Positions 1-9,656 of a stretch of 64,000 nt of DNA are shown here, piece after piece. The stretch is from Osmia lignaria lignaria. Lineage: Eukaryota; Arthropoda; Insecta; Hymenoptera; Megachilidae. The notes under the pieces are model-generated. The model searched no databases and was not told the origin of the DNA. It worked only from the letters and a program-made list of their open reading frames with translations. A program made the translations under genes and the position numbers. Each line of letters starts with the position of its first letter. Position 1 is the stretch's first letter. The stretch is taken from the NCBI RefSeq assembly GCF_051020975.1, contig NW_027478161.1:8990001-9054000 (forward strand). The letters run 5' to 3'.

Positions 1-83
1 AATATCATAGAACATAAATTGTAGGAAACATAATTCTCTACAAAAAACGTCTCTTAACATTTTGCCATAGCTCGCTTCGTTTC

Positions 84-93
84 CGAGATATTT
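84..93. repeat. Inverted repeat 1, left arm (CGAGATATTT)
   Basis: A perfect 10-bp inverted match to AAATATCTCG at 279-288 in the same unit. It is also a direct repeat of 134-143. The CGAGATAT core is present twice on each strand of the unit. Confidence 0.8.
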
Positions 94-130
94 GCAGATT
101 CAGCTCAAAGGAACTGGCCTGACGGACATA

Positions 131-141
131 TTTCGAGATAT
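131..141. repeat. Inverted repeat 2, left arm (TTTCGAGATAT)
   Basis: A perfect 11-bp inverted match to ATATCTCGAAA at 291-301. In units whose tail reads CTCGAGAAC instead of CTCGAAAAC the match shortens to 9 bp. Together with inverted repeat 1 the two arms could pair as a stem closing most of the monomer, which is speculative. Confidence 0.8.
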
Positions 142-278
142 TTCTTCTTCTTGTTGTTCTTCCTCTGCACAGCTAAGCTGGAAGTGGCATTTGCAGCTCG
201 CAATAGTGCAGAGTTATCTCAAAGAAAGGGGCCACGGGGTTTCTGTATCTATTATGTTGGTGCGGCTTCGGAACTTTT

Positions 279-301
279 AAATATCTCGATATATCTCGAA
301 A
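279..301. repeat. Right arms of inverted repeats 1 and 2
   Basis: ATATCTCG occurs twice here, 10 bp apart. The first copy pairs with the arm at 84-93 and the second with the arm at 131-141. The same 10-bp-spaced pair recurs in most tails. In one subfamily the first copy is changed to ATATCTAG (units with CGTAAC), and in the commonest it becomes ATATCTTG. Confidence 0.8.
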
Positions 302-320
302 ACTACGCTTCTGATCAAAA

Positions 321-642
321 AATATCATAGAACATAAATTGTAGGAAACATAATTCTCTACAAAAAAGGTCTCTCAACATTTTGCCATAGCTCGCTTCGT
401 TTCCGAGATATTTGCAGATATATCTCAAGGGCAGGGGCCTGACGGACATATTTCGAGATATTTCTTCTTCTTGTTGTTCTTCTTCTGCACAGCTAAGCTG
501 GAAGTGGCTTTAGCGGCTCGCAATAGTGCACAGTTATCTCAAAGAAAGGGGCCACGGTGTTTCTGTATCTCTAATATGTTGGTGCGGCTTCGGAACTTTT
601 AAGTATCTCGATATATCTCGAAAACTACGCTTCTGATCAAAA
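321..642 (+). repeat. Mosaic monomer (unit 2)
   Basis: The first half carries the GATATATCTCAAGGGCAGG variant typical of unit 9. The second half carries TTTAGCGG, GTGCACAG and AAGTATCTCG, as in unit 7. The switch lies in the invariant CTT-tract interval. TAGCGG places a stop in the chance reading frame. Confidence 0.75.
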
Positions 643-964
643 AATATCATAGAACATAAATTGTAGGAAACATAATTCTCTACAAAAAACGTCTCTTAAC
701 ATTTTGCCATAGCTCGCTTCGTTTCCGAGATATTTGCAGATTCAGCTCAAAGGAACTGGCCTGACGGACATATTTCGAGATATTTCTTCTTCTTGTTGTT
801 CTTCCTCTGCACAGCTAAGCTGGAAGTGGCATTTGCGGCTCGCACTATTGCAGAGTTATCTCAAAGAAAGGGGCCAGGGTGTTTCTGTATCTCTATTATG
901 TTGGTGCGGCTTCGTAACTTTTAAATATCTAGATATATCTCGAAAACTACGCTTCTGATCAAAA
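643..964 (+). repeat. Mosaic monomer (unit 3)
   Basis: The first half has the CAGCTCAAAGGAACTGG variant of the deletion units. The second half has ACTATTGCAG, CCAGGGTG, CGTAAC and the TCTAGATAT tail, found in units 49, 59 and 114. The switch again lies between the first duplication copy and the second. Confidence 0.75.
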
Positions 965-982
965 AATATCATAGAACATAAA

Positions 983-1007
983 TTGTAGGAAACATAATTC
1001 TCTACAA
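983..1007. repeat. Short dyad in the monomer head
   Basis: TTGTAG and CTACAA form perfect 6-bp inverted arms around 13 bp centred on an AT-rich core. Units with the TTGTAG head keep both arms. Units with the AAAGTAG head keep only the GTAG/CTAC part. The symmetry could be a protein-binding site or a relic of how the unit arose; the sequence does not say which. Confidence 0.7.
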
Positions 1008-1056
1008 AAAAGGTCTCTTAACATTTTGCCATAGCTCGCTTCGTTTCCGAGATATT

Positions 1057-1083
1057 TGCAGATTTATCTCAAGGGAAGGGGCC
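1057..1083 (+). repeat. Internal duplication, first copy
   Basis: This 27-bp stretch begins TGCAGA and ends AAGGGGCC. It matches 1171-1197 with only three mismatches at an offset of 114 bp. A GCTCGC word precedes both copies and ACGG follows both, so the original duplication was probably longer (about 50-60 bp). This copy is the one that varies most between monomer subfamilies. Confidence 0.85.
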
Positions 1084-1104
1084 TGACGGACATATTTCGA
1101 GATA

Positions 1105-1136
1105 TTTCTTCTTCTTGTTGTTCTTCCTCTGCACAG
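1105..1136 (+). promoter_or_regulatory. CTT-rich pyrimidine tract ending in CACAG (splice-acceptor-like)
   Basis: A tract of about 26 bases, all pyrimidine except two G and built from CTT and GTT triplets, is followed by GCACAG. This matches the general form of a eukaryotic 3' splice site: polypyrimidine tract then CAG. CTGAC or CTAAC, which fit the branch-point pattern YTNAY, lie about 50 bases before the AG. An AG within GAGATA lies between them, and no strong splice donor is seen in the unit. The tract recurs in every complete unit. Use as a splice site is inference only. Confidence 0.35.
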
Positions 1137-1170
1137 CTAAGATGGAAGTGGCATTTGCGGCTCGCACTAG

Positions 1171-1197
1171 TGCAGAGTTATCTCAAAGAAAGGGGCC
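1171..1197 (+). repeat. Internal duplication, second copy
   Basis: Partner of the copy at 1057-1083, with three mismatches over 27 bp. The offset of 114 bp is a multiple of three, so the chance reading frame through the monomer shows two related peptides, roughly YLKGRG and YLKERG. This copy is much more constant between monomers than the first. Its main variant is CTC versus CCC before AAAG, which marks one subfamily. Confidence 0.85.
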
Positions 1198-1277
1198 ACG
1201 GTGTTTCTGTATCTCTATTATGTTGGTGCGGCTTCGGAACTTTTAAATATCTTGATATATCTCGAGAACTACGCATC

Positions 1278-1283
1278 TGATCA
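1278..1283. other. TGATCA site that marks nearly every monomer
   Basis: This BclI-type palindrome occurs once per unit, so a BclI digest should give a 322-bp ladder. Exceptions that I saw are lineage markers: CGATCA near 3531, 5783 and 8038; TGATGA near 4818; and TGACCA near 52145, 59229 and 62449. Three units also gain an extra GATC inside the CTT tract, near 13676, 26553 and 32669. Confidence 0.85.
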
Positions 1284-2252
1284 AAAAATATCATAGAACA
1301 TAAAAAGTAGGAAACTTAATTCTCTACAAAAAAGGTCTCTTAACATTTTGCCATAGCTCGCTTCGTTTCCGAGATATTTGCAGATTTATCTCAAGGGAAG
1401 GGGCCTGACGGACATATTTCGAGATATTTCTTCTTCTTGTTGTTCTTCTTCTGCACAGCTAAGCTGGAAGTGGCATTTGCGGCTCGCACTATTGCAGAGT
1501 TATCTCAAAGAAAGGGGCCACGGTGTTTCTGTATCTCTATTATGTTGGTGCGGCTTCGGAACTTTTAAATATCTCGATATATCTCGAAAACTACGCTTCT
1601 GATCAAAAAATATCATAGAACATAAATTGTAGGAAACATAATTCTCTACAAAAAAGGTCTCTCAACATTTTGCCATAGCTCGCTTCGTTTCCGAGATATT
1701 TGCAGATATATCTCAAGGGCAGGGGCCTGACGGACATATTTCGAGATATTTCTTCTTCTTGTTGTTCTTCTTCTGCACAGCTAAGCTGGAAGTGGCATTT
1801 ACAGCTCGCAATAGTGCAGAGTTATCTCAAAGAAAGGGGCCACGGTGTTTCTGTATCTCTATTATGTTGGTGCGGCTTCGGAACTTTTAAATATCTTGAT
1901 ATATCTCGAGAACTACGCATCTGATCAAAAAATATCATAGAACATAAAAAGTAGGAAACTTAATTCTCTACAAAAAAGGTCTCTTAACATTTTGCCATAG
2001 CTCGCTTCGTTTCCGAGATATTTGCAGATTTATCTCAAGGGAAGGGGCCTAACGGACATATTTCGAGAAGTTTCTTCTTCTTGTTGTTCTTCTTCTGCAC
2101 AGCTAAGCTGGAAGTGGCTTTAGCGGCTCGCAATAGTGCACAGTTATCTCAAAGAAAGGGGCCACGGTGTTTCTGTATCTCTAATATGTTGGTGCGGCTT
2201 CGGAACTTTTAAGTATCTCGATATATCTCGAAAACTACGCTTCTGATCAAAA

Positions 2253-2572
2253 AATATCATAGAACATAAATTGTAGGAAACATAATTCTCTACAAAAAAC
2301 GTCTCTTAACATTTTGCCATAGCTCGCTTCGTTTCCGAGATATTTGCAGATTCAGCTCAAAGGAACTGGCCTGACGGACATATTTCGAGATATTTCTTCT
2401 TCTTGTTGTTCTTCCTCTGCACAGCTAAGCTGGAAGTGGCATTTGCAGCTCGCAATAGTGCAGAGTTATCTCAAAGAAAGGGGCCACGGGGTTTCTGTAT
2501 CTATTATGTTGGTGCGGCTTCGGAACTTTTAAATATCTCGATATATCTCGAAAACTACGCTTCTGATCAAAA
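2253..2572 (+). repeat. 320-bp monomer with the 2-bp deletion (unit 8)
   Basis: Same CT deletion and same CACGGGGTTT marker as unit 1, at a distance of 2252 bp. The flanking order of variants matches the other deletion units at 17063 and 20281, which points to one origin of the deletion followed by amplification with its neighbours. Confidence 0.95.
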
Positions 2573-2894
2573 AATATCATAGAACATAAATTGTAGGAAA
2601 CATAATTCTCTACAAAAAAGGTCTCTCAACATTTTGCCATAGCTCGCTTCGTTTCCGAGATATTTGCAGATATATCTCAAGGGCAGGGGCCTGACGGACA
2701 TATTTCGAGATATTTCTTCTTCTTGTTGTTCTTCTTCTGCACAGCTAAGCTGGAAGTGGCATTTACAGCTCGCAATAGTGCAGAGTTATCTCAAAGAAAG
2801 GGGCCACGGTGTTTCTGTATCTCTATTATGTTGGTGCGGCTTCGGAACTTTTAAATATCTTGATATATCTCGAGAACTACGCTTCTGATCAAAA

Positions 2895-5800
2895 AATATC
2901 ATAGAACATAAAAAGTAGGAAACTTAATTCTCTACAAAAAAGGTCTCTTAACATTTTGCCATAGCTCGCTTCGTTTCCGAGATATTTGCAGATTTATCTC
3001 AAGGGAAGGGGCCTAACGGACATATTTCGAGATATTTCTTCTTCTTGTTGTTCTTCTTCTGCACAGCTAAACTGGAAGTGGCATTTCCAGCTCGCAATAG
3101 TGCAGAGTTATCTCAAAGAAAGGAGCCACGGTGTTTCTGTATCTCTATTATGTTGGTGCGGCTTCGGAACTTTTAAATATCTTGATATATCTCGAGAACT
3201 ACGCATCTGATCAAAAAATATCATAGAACATAAAAAGTAGGAAACTTAATTCTCTACAAAAAAGGTCTCTTAACATTTTGCCATAGCTCGCTTCGTTTCC
3301 AAGATATTTGCAGATTTATCTCAATGGAAGGGGCCTGACGGGCATATTTCGAGATATATCTTCTTCTTGTTGTTCTTCTTCTGCACAGCTAAGCTGGAAG
3401 TGGCATTTGCAGCGCGCAATAGTGCAGAGTTATCTCAAAGAAAGGGGCCACGGTGTTTCTGTATCTCTATTATGTTGGTGCGGCTTCGGAACTTTTAAAT
3501 ATCTTCCTATATCTCGAGAACTACGCATCCGATCAAAAAATATCATAGAACATAAAAAGTAGGAAACTTAATTCTCTACAAAAAAGGTCTCTTAACATTT
3601 TGCCATAGCTCGCTTCGTTTCCGAGATATTTGCAGATTTATCTCAAGGGAAGGGGCCTGACGGACATATTTCGAGATATTTCTTCTTCTTGTTGTTCTTC
3701 TTCTGCACAGCTAAGCTGGAAGTGGCATTTGCGGCTCGCACTAGTGCAGAGTTATCTCAAAGAAAGGGGCCACGGTGTTTCTGTATCTGTATTATGTTGG
3801 TGCGGCTTCGGAACTTTTAAATATCTTGATATATCTCGAGAACTACGCATCTGATCAAAAAATATCATAGAACATAAAAAGTAGGAAACTTAATTCTCTA
3901 CAAAAAAGGTCTCTTAACATTTTGCCATAGCTCGCTTCGTTTCCGAGATATTTGCAGATTTATCTCAAGGGAAGGGGCCTGACGGACATATTTCGAGATA
4001 TTTCTTCTTCTTGTTGTTCTTCTTCTGCACAGCTAAGCTGGAAGTGGCATTTGCGGCTCGCACTATTGCAGAGTTATCTCAAAGAAAGGGGCCACGGTGT
4101 TTCTGTATCTCTATTATGTTGGTGCGGCTTCGTAACTTTTAAATATCTAGATATATCTCGAAAACTACGCTTCTGATCAAAAAATGTCATAGAACATAAA
4201 TTGTAGGAAACATAATTCTCTACAAAAAAGGTCGCTTAACATTATGCCATAGCTCGCTTGGTTTCCGAGATATTTGCAGATATATCTCAAGGGCAGGGGC
4301 CTGACGGACATATTTCGAGATATTTCTTCTTCTTGTTGTTCTTCTTCTGCACAGCTAAGCTGGAAGTGGCATTTACAGCTCGCAATAGTGCAGAGTTATC
4401 TCAAAGAAAGGAGCCGCGGTGTTTCTGTATCTCTAATATGTTGGTGCGGCTTCGGAACTTTTAAGTATCTCGATATATCTCGAAAACTACGCTTCTGATC
4501 AAAAAATATCATAGAACATAAATTGTAGGAGACATAATTCTCTACAAAAAACGTCTCTTAACATTTTGCCATAGCTCGCTTCGTTTCCGAGATATTTGCA
4601 GATTCAGCTCAAAGGAACTGGCCTGACGGACATATTTCGAGATATTTCTTCTTCTTGTTGTTCTTCCTCTGCACAGCTAAGGTGGAAGTGGCATTTGCAG
4701 CTCGCAATAGTGCAGAGTTATCTCAAAGAAAGGGGCCACGGTGTTTCTGTATCTCTATTATGTTGGTGCGGCTTCGGAACTTTTAAATATCTTGATATAT
4801 CTCGAGAACTACCCGTCTGATGAAAAAATATCATAGAACATAAAAAGTAGGAAACATAATTCTCTACAAAAAAGGTCTCTTAACATTTTGCCATAGCTCG
4901 CGTCGTTTCCGAGATATTTGCAGATTTATCTCAAGGGAAGGGGCCTGACGGACATATTTCGAGATATTTCTTCTTCTTGTTGTTCTTCCTCTGCACAGCT
5001 AAGCTGGAAGTGGCATTTGCGGCTCGCACTAGTGCAGAGTTATCTCAAAGAAAGGGGCCACGGTGTTTCTGTATCTCTATTATGTTGGTGCGGCTTCGGA
5101 ACTTTTAAATATCTTGATATATCTCGAGAACTACGCTTCTGATCAAAAAATATCATAGAACATAAAAAGTAGGAAACTTAATTCTCTACAAAAAAGGTCT
5201 CTTAACATTTTGCCATAGCTCGCTTCGTTTCCGAGATATTTGCAGATTTATCTCAAGGGAAGGGGCCTAACGGACATATTTCGAGATATTTCTTCTTCTT
5301 GTTGTTCTTCTTCTGCACAGCTAAACTGGAAGTGGCATTTCCAGCTCGCAATAGTGCAGAGTTATCTCAAAGAAAGGAGCCACGGTGTTTCTGTATCTCT
5401 ATTATGTTGGTGCGGCTTCGGAACTTTTAAATATCTTGATATATCTCGAGAACTACGCATCTGATCAAAAAATATCATAGAACATAAAAAGTGGGAAACT
5501 TAATTCTCTACAAAAAAGGTCTCTTAACATTTTGCCATAGCTCGCTTCGTTTCCGAGATATTTGCAGATTTATCTCAATGGAAGGGGCCTGACGGGCATA
5601 TTTCGAGATATATCTTCTTCTTGTTGTTCTTCTTCTGCACAGCTAAGCTGGAAGTGGCATTTGCAGCGCGCAATAGTGCAGAGTTATCTCAAAGAAAGGG
5701 GCCACGGTGTTTCTGTATCTCTATTATGTTGGTGCGGCTTCGGAACTTTTAAATATCTTCCTATATCTCGAGAACTACGCATCCGATCAAAAAATATCAT

Positions 5801-8800
5801 AGAACATAAAAAGTAGGAAACTTAATTCTCTACAAAAAAGGTCTCTTAACATTTTGCCATAGCTCGCTTCGTTTCCGAGATATTTGCAGATTTATCTCAA
5901 GGGAAGGGGCCTGACGGACATATTTCGAGATATTTCTTCTTCTTGTTGTTCTTCTTCTGCACAGCTAAGCTGGAAGTGGCATTTGCGGCTCGCACTAGTG
6001 CAGAGTTATCTCAAAGAAAGGGGCCACGGTGTTTCTGTATCTGTATTATGTTGGTGCGGCTTCGGAACTTTTAAATATCTTGATATATCTCGAGAACTAC
6101 GCATCTGATCAAAAAATATCATAGAACATAAAAAGTAGGAAACTTAATTCTCTACAAAAAAGGTCTCTTAACATTTTGCCATAGCTCGCTTCGTTTCCGA
6201 GATATTTGCAGATTTATCTCAAGGGAAGGGGCCTGACGGACATATTTCGAGATATTTCTTCTTCTTGTTGTTCTTCTTCTGCACAGCTAAGCTGGAAGTG
6301 GCATTTGCGGCTCGCACTATTGCAGAGTTATCTCAAAGAAAGGGGCCACGGTGTTTCTGTATCTCTATTATGTTGGTGCGGCTTCGTAACTTTTAAATAT
6401 CTAGATATATCTCGAAAACTACGCTTCTGATCAAAAAATGTCATAGAACATAAATTGTAGGAAACATAATTCTCTACAAAAAAGGTCTCTTAACATTATG
6501 CCATAGCTCGCTTGGTTTCCGAGATATTTGCAGATATATCTCAAGGGCAGGGGCCTGACGGACATATTTCGAGATATTTCTTCTTCTTGTTGTTCTTCTT
6601 CTGCACAGCTAAGCTGGAAGTGGCATTTACAGCTCGCAATAGTGCAGAGTTATCTCAAAGAAAGGAGCCGCGGTGTTTCTGTATCTCTAATATGTTGGTG
6701 CGGCTTCGGAACTTTTAAGTATCTCGATATATCTCGAAAACTACGCTTCTGATCAAAAAATATCATAGAACATAAATTGTAGGAGACATAATTCTCTACA
6801 AAAAACGTCTCTTAACATTTTGCCATAGCTCGCTTCGTTTCCGAGATATTTGCAGATTCAGCTCAAAGGAACTGGCCTGACGGACATATTTCGAGATATT
6901 TCTTCTTCTTGTTGTTCTTCCTCTGCACAGCTAAGGTGGAAGTGGCATTTGCAGCTCGCAATAGTGCAGAGTTATCTCAAAGAAAGGGGCCACGGTGTTT
7001 CTGTATCTCTATTATGTTGGTGCGGCTTCGGAACTTTTAAATATCTTGATATATCTCGAGAACTACCCGTCTGATCAAAAAATATCATAGAACATAAAAA
7101 GTAGGAAACATAATTCTCTACAAAAAAGGTCTCTTAACATTTTGCCATAGCTCGCGTCGTTTCCGAGATATTTGCAGATTTATCTCAAGGGAAGGGGCCT
7201 GACGGACATATTTCGAGATATTTCTTCTTCTTGTTGTTCTTCCTCTGCACAGCTAAGCTGGAAGTGGCATTTGCGGCTCGCACTAGTGCAGAGTTATCTC
7301 AAAGAAAGGGGCCACGGTGTTTCTGTATCTCTATTATGTTGGTGCGGCTTCGGAACTTTTAAATATCTCGATATATCTCGAAAACTACGCTTCTGATCAA
7401 AAAATATCATAGAGCGTAAATTGTAGGAAACATTATTCTCTACAAAAAAGGTCTCTTAACATTTTGCCATAGCTCGCTTCGTTTCCGAGATATTTGCAGA
7501 TTTATCTCAAGGGAAGGGGCCTAACGGACATATTTCGAGATATTTCTTCTTCTTGTTGTTCTTCTTCTGCACAGCTAAACTGGAAGTGGCATTTCCAGCT
7601 CGCAATAGTGCAGAGTTATCTCAAAGAAAGGAGCCACGGTGTTTCTGTATCTCTATTATGTTGGTGCGGCTTCGGAACTTTTAAATATCTTGATATATCT
7701 CGAGAACTACGCATCTGATCAAAAAATATCATAGAACATAAAAAGTAGGAAACTTAATTCTCTACAAAAAAGGTCTCTTAACATTTTGCCATAGCTCGCT
7801 TCGTTTCCAAGATATTTGCAGATCTATCTCAATGGAAGGGGCCTGACGGGCATATTTCGAGATATATCTTCTTCTTGTTGTTCTTCTTCTGCACAGCTAA
7901 GCTGGAAGTGGCATTTGCAGCGCGCAATAGTGCAGAGTTATCTCAAAGAAAGGGGCCACGGTGTTTCTGTATCTCTATTATGTTGGTGCGGCTTCGGAAC
8001 TTTTAAATATCTTGATATATCTCGAGAACTACGCATCCGATCAAAAAATATCATAGAACATAAAAAGTAGGAAACTTAATTCTCTACAAAAAAGGTCTCT
8101 TAACATTTTGCCATAGCTCGCTTCGTTTCCGAGATATTTGCAGATTTATCTCAAGGGAAGGGGCCTGACGGACATATTTCGAGATATTTCTTCTTCTTGT
8201 TGTTCTTCTTCTGCACAGCTAAGCTGGAAGTGGCATTTGCGGCTCGCACTAGTGCAGAGTTATCTCAAAGAAAGGGGCCACGGTGTTTCTGTATCTGTAT
8301 TATGTTGGTGCGGCTTCGGAACTTTTAAATATCTTGATATATCTCGAGAACTACGCATCTGATCAAAAAATATCATAGAACATAAAAAGTAGGAAACTTA
8401 ATTCTCTACAAAAAAGGTCTCTTAACATTTTGCCATAGCTCGCTTCGTTTCCGAGATATTTGCAGATTTATCTCAAGGGAAGGGGCCTGACGGACATATT
8501 TCGAGATATTTCTTCTTCTTGTTGTTCTTCTTCTGCACAGCTAAGCTGGAAGTGGCATTTGCGGCTCGCACTATTGCAGAGTTATCTCAAAGAAAGGGGC
8601 CACGGTGTTTCTGTATCTCTATTATGTTGGTGCGGCTTCGTAACTTTTAAATATCTAGATATATCTCGAAAACTACGCTTCTGATCAAAAAATGTCATAG
8701 AACATAAATTGTAGGAAACATAATTCTCTACAAAAAAGGTCTCTTAACATTATGCCATAGCTCGCTTGGTTTCCGAGATATTTGCAGATATATCTCAAGG

Positions 8801-9656
8801 GCAGGGGCCTGACGGACATATTTCGAGATATTTCTTCTTCTTGTTGTTCTTCTTCTGCACAGCTAAGCTGGAAGTGGCATTTACAGCTCGCAATAGTGCA
8901 GAGTTATCTCAAAGAAAGGAGCCGCGGTGTTTCTGTATCTCTAATATGTTGGTGCGGCTTCGGAACTTTTAAGTATCTCGATATATCTCGAAAACTACGC
9001 TTCTGATCAAAAAATATCATAGAACATAAATTGTAGGAGACATAATTCTCTACAAAAAACGTCTCTTAACATTTTGCCATAGCTCGCTTCGTTTCCGAGA
9101 TATTTGCAGATTCAGCTCAAAGGAACTGGCCTGACGGACATATTTCGAGATATTTCTTCTTCTTGTTGTTCTTCCTCTGCACAGCTAAGGTGGAAGTGGC
9201 ATTTGCAGCTCGCAATAGTGCAGAGTTATCTCAAAGAAAGGGGCCACGGTGTTTCTGTATCTCTATTATGTTGGTGCGGCTTCGGAACTTTTAAATATCT
9301 TGATATATCTCGAGAACTACGCGTCTGATCAAAAAATATCATAGAACATAAAAAGTAGGAAACATAATTCTCTACAAAAAAGGTCTCTTAACATTTTGCC
9401 ATAGCTCGCGTCGTTTCCGAGATATTTGCAGATTTATCTCAAGGGAAGGGGCCTGACGGACATATTTCGAGATATTTCTTCTTCTTGTTGTTCTTCCTCT
9501 GCACAGCTAAGCTGGAAGTGGCATTTGCGGCTCGCACTAGTGCAGAGTTATCTCAAAGAAAGGGGCCACGGTGTTTCTGTATCTCTATTATGTTGGTGCG
9601 GCTTCGGAACTTTTAAATATCTCGATATATCTCGAAAACTACGCTTCTGATCAAAA
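2895..9656 (+). repeat. 7-monomer higher-order repeat (2254 bp) in three tandem copies
   Basis: Copies run 2895-5148, 5149-7402 and 7403-9656. Each has the same seven variants in order: TTTCCAGCTCG with AAACTGG; AATGGAAGG with GCGCGC; CTGTATTATG; CGTAAC with TCTAGATAT; GAGCCGCGG with AAGTATCTCG; CAGCTCAAAGG with AAGGTGG; CTCGCGTCG. Copies 1 and 2 share derived changes absent from copy 3: TCTTCCTATATC near 3505 and 5758, and CTACCCGTC near 4812 and 7066. They are therefore the youngest pair. Copy 3 begins with the AGAGCGTAAA head near 7412, unlike copies 1 and 2, so its left edge is mosaic. Confidence 0.93.

Larger units (their letters stand above)
1..320 (+). repeat. 320-bp monomer carrying the 2-bp deletion (unit 1)
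   Basis: The segment GTATCTCTATTATG of other units reads GTATCTATTATG, a loss of one CT dinucleotide. The unit has the CAGCTCAAAGGAACTGG variant in the first duplication copy. It shares CACGGGGTTT with unit 8 at 2253-2572 only, so these two are closest relatives. Confidence 0.95.
965..1286 (+). repeat. Reference monomer (unit 4), used to describe the parts of the repeat
   Basis: A representative 322-bp unit. In order it holds: a head with a short dyad (983-1007); an A-tract; the segment GCCATAGCTCGCTTCG; a first CGAGATATTT motif; the first copy of an internal duplication (1057-1083); a second CGAGATATTT motif; a CTT/GTT pyrimidine tract ending in CACAG (1105-1136); the second copy of the internal duplication (1171-1197); a nearly invariant segment around ATGTTGGTGCGG; a tail with ATATCTCG-type motifs on the opposite strand; and a TGATCA site (1278-1283). 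This unit has one private change, AAGATGG where most units read AAGCTGG. The choice of unit boundary is arbitrary. Confidence 0.95.
1..2894 (+). repeat. Array block A: units 1-9, relatives of the 10-monomer block
   Basis: Units 3-9 here, with unit 10 just beyond, follow the same variant order as units 49-56 (15453 onward) and 59-66. Shared markers in order: CCAGGGTG with CGTAAC; CCTCTGC with ACTAGTGCAG; ACTATTGCAG; TTTACAGCTCG; GAGAAGTTTC with TTAGCGG; the CT deletion; TTTACAGCTCG. Units 1-2 resemble units 8-9 at a lag of 2252 bp. Confidence 0.8.

Noticed and set aside
3217..3538. Private single-base changes in many units as sites of function.
   Set aside because: Most isolated changes (for example GTGGGAAAC near 5492 or GTCGCTTAAC near 4232) occur once and carry no pattern. 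They are best taken as ordinary mutation or sequencing error.
3308..8070. Longer 84-codon ORFs at 3308-3562, 5562-5816 and 7816-8070.
   Set aside because: A single T-to-C change in the TGATCA site removes the usual stop, extending a chance frame to the next stop. This is a lineage marker of the 7-mer.
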